From NCBI GenBank assembly GCA_025980505.1, contig JAICXI010000006.1, positions 1-15,788 of the forward strand: a DNA stretch of 15,788 nt, given 5' to 3'. This DNA is from a bacterium (GTDB lineage Bacteria; Oederibacteriota; Muellerivitia; Muellerivitales; Muellerivitaceae). Shown piece after piece: positions 1-7,155 of this stretch. The notes under the pieces were generated by a model. That model worked only from the letters and a program-made list of their open reading frames with translations. It was not told the origin of the DNA and searched no databases. Both the position numbers and the translations under genes were made by a program. How positions within the stretch are numbered: position 1 is the first letter of the stretch; the number at the start of each line of letters is the position of its first letter.

Positions 1-1
1 C

Positions 2-1141
2 CTGGTGGCCGACGACGAACCCGACATGCTGCGGTTCTTGAAGAACCAGTTGGACAAGCATTACGAGGTGATCGAGGCGGTGGACGGCAATCAGGCGGTG
101 GACAAGGCCAAACAATTCCTGCCGGACCTGGTTATCCTGGACATGATGATGCCCGAAAAGGACGGGATCCAAGCCTGCCGGGAACTGAAAGCCATGGTTT
201 CCACCCAGGCCATTCCTGTCATTCTTCTGACGGCCAGGGCCGACGATGAAACCAAACTGTCAGCCCTCGGCGCCGGCGCCAGCGATTTCCTGACCAAGCC
301 CTTTTCCACCACCGAACTGCATGTCCGCGTCAAGAACCTGGTGGAATCCCACCAATACCAGCTGGACCTGTCCCGCCAAAAAAGTGCACTGGAATCGGCA
401 CTTGAGCAGTTGAAAGAAACCGAGGGACAACTAGTTCAAAATGAAAAGATGGCTTCCCTCGGCCGCATGAGTGCGGGTATTATCCACGAAATCAACAATC
501 CCTTGAATTACGCGGTCCAGGCCCTCTACCTGCTGAAAACCAAGAAGGACCGGATGCCGGAAGCCGAGAGGGAAAAATACGTTGAAATCGTTTCCGATAT
601 CGAGGACGGCGTGGGACGGGTCCAACGCATCGTCTCGGACCTGCGCACTTTTTCGCACCCTAAGTCGGGCGGCGGCACGGACCTGATCGAGCTGGATGAA
701 GCGGTGCAAACGGCCTTGCGGTTCCTCAGCCACGACCTCAAGGAAAAGGTGCAAGTGGACGTCCAAATCCCCAAGGACCAGCGGGTCCTGGCGGACCGCA
801 ACAAATTGATCCAGGTTTTCGTGAACTTGATCCAAAATTCGGTGGATGCCATGTCCGCCAAGAAATACGAGGGGGAAGGCCCGAGCCTTTCCATCCAATG
901 CCGGATGAAAGGCAAAAAGGTTTTATTGAGCTTGCGGGACAACGGCACGGGCATCGACAAGGCGGACATGGACAAGATCTTCGATCCCTTCTTCACCACC
1001 AAGGACGTGGGCGAGGGCATGGGACTGGGATTGAGCGTTTGTTACCGGATCTTGGCCGAACAGGACGGCGCCATTTCCGTCCAAAGTGAAAAGGGAAAAT
1101 ACACGGAATTTACGCTGGAAATGCCGGCCGGGGGCGGTTGA
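2..1141 (+). CDS. Hybrid receiver-histidine kinase, 5' end outside the window
   Basis: Cytoplasmic two-component protein with an N-terminal receiver and a C-terminal kinase; no membrane segment is visible. Numbering from the GTG at position 5: receiver 1-110 with acidic pair D3/D4, phosphoacceptor D46 (LVILDMMMP), T76 and K98 (TKPF); a coiled-coil linker at about 115-150; HisKA H-box with H161 (GIIHEINNP); HATPase_c with N-box N274/N278, DNGTGI at 312-317 and glycine box GEGMGLGL at 336-343. Every catalytic motif is intact. The GTG at 5 is probably an internal Val: the codon before it is CTG, and together they read LVADDEP, the middle of a typical first beta strand, so the true start and any further N-terminal domain lie upstream. 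It is followed after 105 bp by a second receiver-kinase on the same strand, which suggests one signalling unit. Input signal unknown. Confidence 0.93.
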   Translation: MVADDEPDMLRFLKNQLDKHYEVIEAVDGNQAVDKAKQFLPDLVILDMMMPEKDGIQACRELKAMVSTQAIPVILLTARADDETKLSALGAGASDFLTKPFSTTELHVRVKNLVESHQYQLDLSRQKSALESALEQLKETEGQLVQNEKMASLGRMSAGIIHEINNPLNYAVQALYLLKTKKDRMPEAEREKYVEIVSDIEDGVGRVQRIVSDLRTFSHPKSGGGTDLIELDEAVQTALRFLSHDLKEKVQVDVQIPKDQRVLADRNKLIQVFVNLIQNSVDAMSAKKYEGEGPSLSIQCRMKGKKVLLSLRDNGTGIDKADMDKIFDPFFTTKDVGEGMGLGLSVCYRILAEQDGAISVQSEKGKYTEFTLEMPAGGG

Positions 1142-1246
1142 AGCCCTTGGCCCAAGGCGCGGTTGGAGGCGAGGCTTCCGACTTTTTCCGCCGACGGGAG
1201 CCGGGGAGCTTCTTGAAATCGACGGGATGAAAGGGTGGGGTGACTT

Positions 1247-2509
1247 ATGGAAGGTTTTTACGATTACAAAAAATTCAAGGTCCTTTACGTGGATGACGAG
1301 GAGAAATCCCTCAAGTATTTCCGGGAGACTTTCGGCGACAAATTCACCATCCTGACCGCTCCCAACGCCGAGGCGGCGTTCCAGATTTTGAAGGAAAACC
1401 ACGACCAGATCGCCGTCCTCATGACCGACCAGCGGATGCCGGGGGAAAAGGGCGTCCAGCTCCTGGAAAAGGCCCGGCAATTGAATCCCCGCATCCTCCG
1501 TATCCTGGTGACGGCTTATTCGGACCTGGAAACGGCCATTGATTCGGTCAATACGGGCGCCATTTACAAATACGTGACCAAGCCGTGGGACATCCCCCAG
1601 TTGGAAGTGACGCTGAAGCGGGGCATCGAGTTTTTCATCGTCCAGAAGGACCGGGACCAGCTTTTGCGCGAGAAAATATCGACCCTTTACAACGTCATGT
1701 TGACCGACCGGGTTTTGAGCCTGGGAATCCTGGCCACGGGACTGAGCCACCACATCCGCAACTCCATGGTGGCGGTGAAGACCTTCCTGGACCTGGCGCC
1801 CAAGAAGCTGGAAGAGGAAAACCTCGACCTGGAGCAGCTGCGCAACCCGGATTTCTGGAAGGAATATTACAAGAAGGTCCAAAACCAGATGGATAAGGTG
1901 GCCGGGCTCTTGAGCGGGCTCTGGGAATCCACCGAACGGCCGGCTTTTGAATTCCCCGACAAGATCCACCTGCGGGAGGTCGTGGGGGAAGTGGTGGGAG
2001 GATTGAAGGCCGAATTGGAGAAAAAGGGCGTGTCGGTGGAAAACCAAGTCCCCGCCTCCCTGCCCGAACTCAAGGTGGACCGGAAAAAATTCCAACGGCT
2101 TTTCGAAATGTTGTTAAAGGAGGAGGCGGCCGCCCTTCCCCAGGGCAGCCGGATCAAGTTCACGGCCCAAGCCGTCGGACCCAAGGAGGGCCCGTTGGAA
2201 ATCCAGGTGGAACTGGAGGACAACGGTCCGGTCCTGTCGCGGGACGCCCTGCGATCCATTTTCGACCCCTTTTTCGTGCGCAGCGGCAACCCCCAGGAAT
2301 TCGGCATCTACCTGATGACTTGTTTCTTCATCGTCTACCACCACGGCGGCAGGATCTCAGCACGCCGGGAGGAAGGCCGCGGTAACATCTTCACCCTGGT
2401 CTTCCCGCTGGAGCCGACGCTGAAACCGCCTTCCGCCGAGGAACGGGATTTCGTCAGCAAGATCCTCCTGAACGAAACCATGTGGGAAAAGCTGATGGCG
2501 GGCAACTGA
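1247..2509 (+). CDS. Receiver protein with degenerate histidine-kinase domain (probable pseudokinase)
   Basis: 420 aa, cytoplasmic. Receiver 8-130 is complete: D16/D17, phosphoacceptor D61 (LMTDQRMP), T89 and K112 (TKPW), of the type found in RpfG/HydG-like regulators. A HisKA-like helix follows with H168 (GLSHHIRNS), where the Glu normally after the His is H169 and the usual Pro is Ser. The HATPase_c domain (about 240-390) keeps its fold signature FDPFF (339-343) but not its chemistry: the N-box aligns as EMLLKEEAAAL with both Asn replaced, the D-box reads DNGPVL without its second Gly, and the glycine lid is replaced by PQEFGIYL. The start ATG at 1247 follows GGGGTGA by 4 bases. The adjacent intact hybrid kinase is the obvious candidate to phosphorylate it. 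I infer a phospho-regulated scaffold or phosphatase rather than an active kinase. Confidence 0.9.
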   Translation: MEGFYDYKKFKVLYVDDEEKSLKYFRETFGDKFTILTAPNAEAAFQILKENHDQIAVLMTDQRMPGEKGVQLLEKARQLNPRILRILVTAYSDLETAIDSVNTGAIYKYVTKPWDIPQLEVTLKRGIEFFIVQKDRDQLLREKISTLYNVMLTDRVLSLGILATGLSHHIRNSMVAVKTFLDLAPKKLEEENLDLEQLRNPDFWKEYYKKVQNQMDKVAGLLSGLWESTERPAFEFPDKIHLREVVGEVVGGLKAELEKKGVSVENQVPASLPELKVDRKKFQRLFEMLLKEEAAALPQGSRIKFTAQAVGPKEGPLEIQVELEDNGPVLSRDALRSIFDPFFVRSGNPQEFGIYLMTCFFIVYHHGGRISARREEGRGNIFTLVFPLEPTLKPPSAEERDFVSKILLNETMWEKLMAGN

Positions 2510-2553
2510 CGGAGTCCCCTTCAAGCCGCCGCGGGTCCTTTTTCCAAAGTCAT

Positions 2554-2600
2554 CGCCCAATAACCGCCGGTGGAGGCATTGGGCGTCGCTTCCACCGGCG
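2554..2600. other. Interlocking inverted repeats (possible H-type pseudoknot)
   Basis: Stem 1 is CGCCCAAT (2554-2561) with ATTGGGCG (2578-2585), perfect 8 bp. Stem 2 is CGCCGGTGGAGG (2565-2576) with CTTCCACCGGCG (2589-2600), 12 bp with one G-U wobble. The arms alternate 1-2-1'-2', so an RNA from either strand could form a pseudoknot with loops of 3, 1 and 3 bases. It sits between convergent genes and has no T-tract, so it is not a standard intrinsic terminator. Confidence 0.6.
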
Positions 2601-2603
2601 TGA

Positions 2604-2637
2604 CCCTTTGAGGATGAGGTAACGGCGCCTCAGAGGG
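2604..2637. repeat. Hairpin overlapping the stop codon of the HEAT-repeat gene
   Basis: CCCTTTGAGG (2604-2613) pairs with CCTCAGAGGG (2628-2637) over 10 bp with one wobble and a 14-nt loop. The right arm includes the TGA stop of the minus-strand gene (2632-2630). No T-run follows on either strand. Confidence 0.5.
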
Positions 2638-4759
2638 ACTGGACCTTTTCGTGGATGATCTTGTCCAGCGCCTCCTGGAGGGGCGGGTTTTTTTCCTCCA
2701 TCAAGGACCCGATGAAATGCCAGGCTTCCGGGTCGCTGATTTTGGAGATGGCCAGGATGGCTTCCAGCCTTACGGGCAGGGGGAAGTTCTTCCCCCAAAG
2801 AAGGGGCTTTTTCCTCGCGATATCCTGCAGGAAGGGTAGGGCCTCGGGCTGGGCCAGGTCACCCAGGGACCCGCAAACGGCGGTCAGGAAAGCGTCGTTG
2901 TGGGGGTACCGGCTGGAGCGGATTTTGGCCGCCTTCAAGAGAACCTTCAAGCCCGGAGTAAAACGGATTTTTCCGATGATGCGGGCCGCCAGGGCGGCGA
3001 TCTCTTCCGAATCGTCGAACAAGGCAAGCCTCAAGGCGGGGCCTCCCACCGGATCCCCCACTTCCTCGATCACCCCCAACAAGTTCATCTTGAATTCGCG
3101 GCTCCCCTTGGACAGCCAGGCGGAAATCTGCAAGGAGAGCCCCGCGTCCAAACCGCAAACCCTCAGCATCGGGATTAAGCTCTCAACCTCCGCCTCATCC
3201 TGCGTGGACGCCAGTTTCTCGGCCAGGGCGGACCGGACCGGCTCCTTGAGCTCGGCGGCCACCTGAAGGTGCTCGGCCTTTTGGGTGGCGGGCGCCATGA
3301 GGAAATCGTCCAGCAGGAGCGGGGCGGCCATCTCGCCCAACAGCGGGAAATGGTTCAGCTGGCCCGCCCGATGGGCGCAATGCACGAACCGCCGGATCAG
3401 CTCCGGCGTGGAACACTCAAAAAGCCAGCGCCGCGCGATGCCGGAGCGCCCGGGGAAACCGGCCGTGTCCTCGTCGGCGTGGAAATGCATGGTGGATAAA
3501 AGGGTCAGGACCGGCCGTTCCTTTCCGCAGGAAAGGGCGGACTCCATCAGGTCCCAGGCCAGGAGCAAGGCGGACTGGTAAGGGGCGGGCAGGGTTTCAC
3601 GGGCCAGGAGGGCGTTCAAGCCGTCCAGGACCTTTTCCAAAAGTGAAGGGTTGCCCACCCAGGGCCGGGCATCCATCAAGTGGGTGAGCGCGATCTGTTT
3701 CTCCAGCGTGTCGCCGCTCAAGCCCTCGGCCAGGCGGCCGACGGCCTTTTCCACCAAGTCATGCTGGCCGTTGGACCCCCAATGGGCCAGGCACTCGGCC
3801 ACCAGGCCTTCCGTGGCGGGGTCGAAGAGCACCGCGGTCCAATTATTCCTCAAGGACACTTCCAAGAGCGGGAACATGGCCGCGACAGTGCGCCCCTCCA
3901 ACAACTCGCCCGGAGGGGTCCGGAACCACTGGTAGATGCCGGCGTATTCGGGCGAGACTTTTTCCATGCGGTCCAAGAGCCGGTCAAACAGCCTTTCAAA
4001 GGATTGGGCCAGGGCTGCCGTTTGGGGCGAGGATTCCAACGACTTTTTCTGGAGCTGGGCATGCTGCCAGGCCTCGGCCACGAAGATCAACAGGGCTTCA
4101 TTGGTTTTCCCGGCGGTTTCCAACCCGGAGGAGGCGGGAAAGGCGGCGGCGGGTATATGTTCGTCCGCCATCAGCTCGTGGATCAAAAGGGGGGGCTCGC
4201 CTTCCGACGGCCTTCCCGCCAAAGTGGGCGCCGGTTCGACGGCGCCGGAAGCCGTGGGCCGGAGGGCCTGTTCTCCCGGGGAAGGCGCCGCGGAGGTCCG
4301 GGCCTGCCCCCGGCCGGGCTTGGGAGTCGTCCAGACGACGGAGTCGGCCGGGCCCAGAAGGCGGATATGGGAATCGCCTTCAAGGGGGGCCGGGGCGGAA
4401 TCCGGGACCGGTAGGGCTATGCGCTTGAGCCACTGGGCCAGTTCCACGGCCGTCAGCCCTTTCTGGATCTCCACGCCCGGAATATTTTTATCCTGGAAAA
4501 TTTTTAAGAGGTCGCCGAGGTCGGGGAAGTCCGCGTCGTTCAGGCAAAGGCTCCCGCCTTTCAAGTGCAGGACCAGGGGCGCCGCCGCCATCAAGAGGCG
4601 CTGGAAATCCTTATGGATTTTTTGGATGGCTTGAATGACGAAAGGGCTGTCGGTGGAATAAAACGAAACGTAGCTTAAGGCCGCACGAAAGTCCCGGGCC
4701 ATTTGCGGCAATAACGATATTTGAGATTCGGGGATGGGAACCACTTGAACTTGAGCCAT
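2630..4759 (-). CDS. Large HEAT-repeat protein, function unknown
   Basis: 709 aa from ATG at 4759, which is preceded on its strand by GGAGGAG five bases or less upstream; an in-frame TTG at 4771 lies within that ribosome-binding site and is rejected. No signal peptide or membrane segment, so probably cytoplasmic. Residues 1-120 form a compact domain that seems to follow a recurring pattern (hydrophobic strand, LCLNDADF, a glycine turn, then GLTAVELAQWLKRI). A Pro/Ala/Ser-rich linker follows at about 120-220, then a helical region. The last 180 or so residues look like HEAT repeats (for example DPVGGPALRLALFDDSEEIAALAARIIGKI and later units), normally a protein-binding scaffold. It converges with the pseudokinase gene and diverges from the LysM gene. 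Co-function with the kinases is possible but not shown. The HEAT assignment is by pattern. Confidence 0.82.
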   Translation of the reverse strand: MAQVQVVPIPESQISLLPQMARDFRAALSYVSFYSTDSPFVIQAIQKIHKDFQRLLMAAAPLVLHLKGGSLCLNDADFPDLGDLLKIFQDKNIPGVEIQKGLTAVELAQWLKRIALPVPDSAPAPLEGDSHIRLLGPADSVVWTTPKPGRGQARTSAAPSPGEQALRPTASGAVEPAPTLAGRPSEGEPPLLIHELMADEHIPAAAFPASSGLETAGKTNEALLIFVAEAWQHAQLQKKSLESSPQTAALAQSFERLFDRLLDRMEKVSPEYAGIYQWFRTPPGELLEGRTVAAMFPLLEVSLRNNWTAVLFDPATEGLVAECLAHWGSNGQHDLVEKAVGRLAEGLSGDTLEKQIALTHLMDARPWVGNPSLLEKVLDGLNALLARETLPAPYQSALLLAWDLMESALSCGKERPVLTLLSTMHFHADEDTAGFPGRSGIARRWLFECSTPELIRRFVHCAHRAGQLNHFPLLGEMAAPLLLDDFLMAPATQKAEHLQVAAELKEPVRSALAEKLASTQDEAEVESLIPMLRVCGLDAGLSLQISAWLSKGSREFKMNLLGVIEEVGDPVGGPALRLALFDDSEEIAALAARIIGKIRFTPGLKVLLKAAKIRSSRYPHNDAFLTAVCGSLGDLAQPEALPFLQDIARKKPLLWGKNFPLPVRLEAILAISKISDPEAWHFIGSLMEEKNPPLQEALDKIIHEKVQSL

Positions 4760-5241
4760 GTTCTCCTCCAAAAATAAGATGGTTTTTGGGATTCGAACCG
4801 TATTTCAAGCGGTGAGTGGGCGGGGGAGACTTGACCCGTTAGGTTGTTCGTCTCTTAATCTTCAATTTCAAAATAACATTGGGACAAAAGGCGAAACACC
4901 CAAAAGAACTAAAAAAAGGGAACCTCGTTTTCCTGTTGGCCCGGCTTTACGAGGAAAGTCGGCGGGGCGAATTCGCGCTTGGGACAAGAGGCTTCCACTT
5001 CCGCCTCCCAGAAGGGGAAGGGAACGGGTGGTCGGACGGTCCGTAAGCGACGGGTAAAAGGAAAACCTTGCAAGACCCACCAGGGGTTGAGCCGGGTCGT
5101 GAATTTAACCCTAAAATAGGATAAAAGAGCCGTTTTCCATTTTTCATGGCTTGAAACCGCTTGATTCGCGCTGTTAAAGATAGGAAAATCAAGGGGAAGT
5201 CAGGTCACCTTATTTTCTTTTTGATCCGAAGGAGAAACACG
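4760..5241. other. 482-bp divergent intergenic region
   Basis: Spacer between the HEAT-repeat gene (-) and the LysM gene (+). No convincing ORF. Visible items are a 6-bp hairpin CCTCGT/ACGAGG (4923-4928, 4949-4954), the palindrome GCGAATTCGC (4967-4976), CGGACGGTCCG (about 5034-5044) and GACCC/GGGTC (5074-5078, 5094-5098). The AT-rich left part (4850-4920) is where a minus-strand promoter would be expected, but no clear -35/-10 pair was found. An unassigned structured leader or small RNA cannot be excluded. Confidence 0.5.
5151..5180 (+). promoter_or_regulatory. Candidate promoter for the LysM gene
   Basis: TTGAAA (5151-5156), an 18-bp spacer, then TAAAGA (5175-5180), about 60 bp before the start codon. 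The -10 match is weak. Confidence 0.28.
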
Positions 5242-5655
5242 ATGTTCCAACGCAAACTGGTCTTGGCTTTTACCCTTGTAGCCGCCGGCACCCTGGCTTA
5301 CGGTTGCGGTAGCAACAAGCGCATTGAGAGTACCGAAGTCCCCAAGCAGGCCCCCCCCGCCGAACAGACGAAAATGACGGCCAACGGCCACTATACGGTG
5401 GAAGCCCATGACACCCTCTGGGGCATCGCGGGCAAATCGGACATCTATAGCGATAATTTCCAATGGCCCCTCATTTTCAAGGCCAACCGGGACCAGATCA
5501 AGGACCCGGACTTGATCTATCCGAAACAGGATTTCTCCATCGACAAGAACGCCACGTCGGAGGAAGCGTCCCACGCCCGCGACTTGGCCATGAAGACCCC
5601 GAAATACGTGCCGCACAGCAAGCCGAGGGAAACCCTTCCTTTGGATTACTTTTGA
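5242..5655 (+). CDS. LysM-domain putative lipoprotein
   Basis: 137 aa from ATG at 5242, with AAGGAGAA 6-7 bases upstream; this start gives a clean signal sequence, whereas the longer frame from 5161 does not. Residues 1-21 are a signal peptide (positive MFQRK, hydrophobic core LVLAFTLVAAGTLA) ending at C22 in LAYGC. That is a slightly non-standard lipobox (Tyr at -2), so lipidation is likely but not certain. One LysM domain spans about 50-100 (HYTVEAHDTLWGIAGKSDIY, then NFQWPLIFKANRDQIKDPDLIYP), a peptidoglycan-binding fold. A short charged tail ends in PLDYF. A single-gene transcription unit is implied by the strong terminator directly after the stop. Probably an envelope protein bound to the cell wall on the periplasmic side; no enzymatic domain. 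Confidence 0.88.
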   Translation: MFQRKLVLAFTLVAAGTLAYGCGSNKRIESTEVPKQAPPAEQTKMTANGHYTVEAHDTLWGIAGKSDIYSDNFQWPLIFKANRDQIKDPDLIYPKQDFSIDKNATSEEASHARDLAMKTPKYVPHSKPRETLPLDYF

Positions 5656-5668
5656 TTGAGGTTCCACG

Positions 5669-5703
5669 AAAAGCCCGTTCCCGATTGGGGGCGGGCTTTT
5701 TTT
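5669..5703 (+). terminator. Intrinsic terminator after the LysM gene
   Basis: AAAAGCCCGTTCCC (5669-5682) pairs with GGGGGCGGGCTTTT (5687-5700) around a GATT loop, about 14 bp with two G-T wobbles, and the T-run continues to 5703. It starts 13 bases after the stop codon. Confidence 0.9.
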
Positions 5704-5737
5704 GTTTCAGGCCATTCCTTGTGGAGGAGATGAGGTT

Positions 5738-6700
5738 ATGAAAGCCATTCTTGCCAAAGAGTTCGGCGGGCCGGAAGTCATGAAACTGGAGGAAGTGGAG
5801 GATTTGATACCGGGCCGGCACCAAGTCCTGGTCCGGGTGGAAGCGGCGGGGGTCAACCCGGTGGATGTCTATATCCTTTCCGGCCAATATGCCCGTAAGC
5901 CCGCCTTGCCTTATACGCCGGGAATGGACGGCGCGGGGGTGGTGGTAGCTTTGGGGATGGGGGTCAAGGGGATCAAGAAGGACTCGCGGGTTTACGTGGA
6001 ATCGGCCGTGACCGGCACCTACGCCCGTTTTTGCCTGGTGGACCAGGCCCATGTCCATCCCTTGCCCGACGCCGCCACTTTCGCCCAAGGGGCGGCCCTG
6101 GGGGTGCCTTACGCCACCGCCCATCGGGCCCTTTTTGGGAAAGCCAAGGCCCTTGCGGGTGAGACCGTCCTTGTGCACGGAGCCTCGGGGGGAGTGGGCA
6201 CCGCGGCCGTCCAAATGGCCAAGGCCGCCAAGATGAAGGTCATCGGGACCGCGGGCACCGAGCAGGGGTTTCAACTGGTGAAGGAACAGGGCGCCACCCA
6301 CGTGCTCAACCACAAGGACCCGGCTTACCTGGAGGAACTGATGAGGCTCACCGAGGGCCGCGGGGTGGACGTCATCCTCGAAATGGCCGCCCACGTGAAC
6401 CTGGGAAAGGACCTGACCTTGCTGGCGCCCCGGGGCCGGGTGGTGGTGATCGGTTCCCGTGGGCCGGTGGAAATCAATCCCCGCGACGCCATGGGCCGAG
6501 AGGCCGCCATCCTGGGCATGACCCTTTTCAACGTCGGCCCCAAGGAAAGGGCGGCCATTCATAAGGACCTGATCCAGGGCTTGAAAAATAAGGGCCTGAA
6601 GCCCGTCATCGGGAAGGAACTGCCCCTGGACCAGGCCGCCGAGGCTTTCCGGCTGGTCCTTCAGCCGGGCGCCTTCGGCAAGATCGTGCTGGTTCCCTAG
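5738..6700 (+). CDS. NAD(P)H:quinone oxidoreductase, zeta-crystallin-like MDR family
   Basis: 320 aa, the usual length for the family. Start ATG at 5738 with GGAGGAGA about 8 bases upstream; the ATG at 5730 runs into a stop after three codons. GroES-like N-terminal domain (1-125) with AAGVNPVDVYILSGQY, then a Rossmann fold with HGASGGVGTAAVQ (148-159) for NADPH binding and GRGVDVILEMA, and a C-terminal segment with the typical IPLDQAAEA-like stretch (PLDQAAEAFRL). No zinc-binding cysteines are present, matching the quinone-oxidoreductase rather than the alcohol-dehydrogenase branch. The likely reaction is NADPH-dependent reduction of quinones or related enones in the cytoplasm; the substrate is unknown. 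The TAG stop (6698-6700) lies within the left inverted repeat of a MITE-like element, so the original C-terminus may have been altered by its insertion. Confidence 0.92.
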   Translation: MKAILAKEFGGPEVMKLEEVEDLIPGRHQVLVRVEAAGVNPVDVYILSGQYARKPALPYTPGMDGAGVVVALGMGVKGIKKDSRVYVESAVTGTYARFCLVDQAHVHPLPDAATFAQGAALGVPYATAHRALFGKAKALAGETVLVHGASGGVGTAAVQMAKAAKMKVIGTAGTEQGFQLVKEQGATHVLNHKDPAYLEELMRLTEGRGVDVILEMAAHVNLGKDLTLLAPRGRVVVIGSRGPVEINPRDAMGREAAILGMTLFNVGPKERAAIHKDLIQGLKNKGLKPVIGKELPLDQAAEAFRLVLQPGAFGKIVLVP

Positions 6701-6878
6701 CAGGATGCTGAAAAAGTCCGCCTTCGGCGGGACTTTTTCGAAAACCTCCAATGGAACCCCAAAATTCAAAGGCGTTCATAGGGAACTACCCTATGTACCC
6801 TCAAAACCGAGGCCTGCGGAATTTGGGGGTGGCAGGCTGCTTGGTAGCTCTATTTTTGTTTTTCAGCAGTCTGCTAGG
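6696..6878. mobile_element. MITE-like element, 183 bp, 20-bp terminal inverted repeats
   Basis: Left end CCTAGCAGGATGCTGAAAAA (6696-6715) matches the reverse complement of the right end (6859-6878) at 18 of 20 positions. CTAG (6697-6700 and 6874-6877) may be a 4-bp target duplication or part of the repeat; being self-complementary, it cannot be assigned. Internal sequence is partly palindromic: CATAGGG (6777-6783) with CCCTATG (6789-6795), and an ACCCCAAAATTC / GAATTTGGGGGT pair of arms. No transposase is encoded, so it would depend on an enzyme elsewhere. The left end provides both the stop codon and the terminator-like hairpin of the preceding gene. Confidence 0.72.
6710..6739 (+). terminator. 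Terminator-like hairpin in the left end of the MITE
   Basis: GAAAAAGTCC (6710-6719) pairs with GGACTTTTTC (6730-6739). Inside, GCC-TTC-GGC adds 3 bp with one bulged G. The A-tract/T-tract arms suit bidirectional termination, and it lies 10 bases after the quinone oxidoreductase stop. Confidence 0.7.
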
Positions 6879-6925
6879 ACAATCCCAAGCGGCGCCTTCG
6901 GGCACCCCCTCCAAGGATGATCGTT

Positions 6926-7141
6926 ATGGAAGAAAGCTTTAAGGAACAATTGCAACGGCAGGCGCTGGAAGCCACGGTGAAAACCATCCAGCAAAAGATC
7001 GCGGGCCTGTCCTGCCCCCTCCACCATCAAAGCCCCCAACTGAAATTCTCCGAGGACTCGGGGCCGGGCCGGCAAAAAATGTCCTTCGACTGTTGTTGCG
7101 ACACCTTGAGCCGCCTGTTGCAGGAAGCCTTGAAACAGTAA
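6926..7141 (+). CDS. Small Cys-rich protein, function unknown
   Basis: 71 aa from ATG at 6926, which has AAGGA (6913-6917) eight bases upstream; the in-frame ATG at 6917 overlaps that site and is less likely. Residues 1-27 form an amphipathic, probably coiled helix (EESFKEQLQRQALEATVKTIQQKI). C30 and H33/H34 (SCPLHH) and the unusual triple Cys C56-C58 (DCCCD) could bind a metal, and a helix (LSRLLQEALKQ) closes the protein. No signal peptide. I do not recognise a family. It begins 48 bp after the MITE right end and converges with the RraB-like gene, 14 bp apart. The high GC at third positions and the plausible ribosome-binding site favour a real gene. Confidence 0.6.
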   Translation: MEESFKEQLQRQALEATVKTIQQKIAGLSCPLHHQSPQLKFSEDSGPGRQKMSFDCCCDTLSRLLQEALKQ

Positions 7142-7155
7142 GGAAGTCCCCCCGC

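Noticed and set aside
923..2095. 390-codon minus-strand ORF opposite the kinases
   Set aside because: Antisense to two clear signalling genes and rich in His/Gln/Gly, typical of a shadow frame in GC-rich DNA.
4785..4800. tRNA T-loop-like GGTTCGAATCCC on the minus strand
   Set aside because: The flanking bases cannot form a T-stem, and no D-arm or anticodon arm lies upstream.
4950..4960. GAGGAAAGTC, a signature found at the start of RNase P RNA
   Set aside because: Other conserved RNase P blocks were not found and the spacer is too short for a full RNA; a covariance-model search would settle it.
5498..6769. 423-codon minus-strand ORF opposite the LysM and oxidoreductase genes
   Set aside because: Spans a strong terminator and two well-supported genes on the other strand; no recognisable motif.
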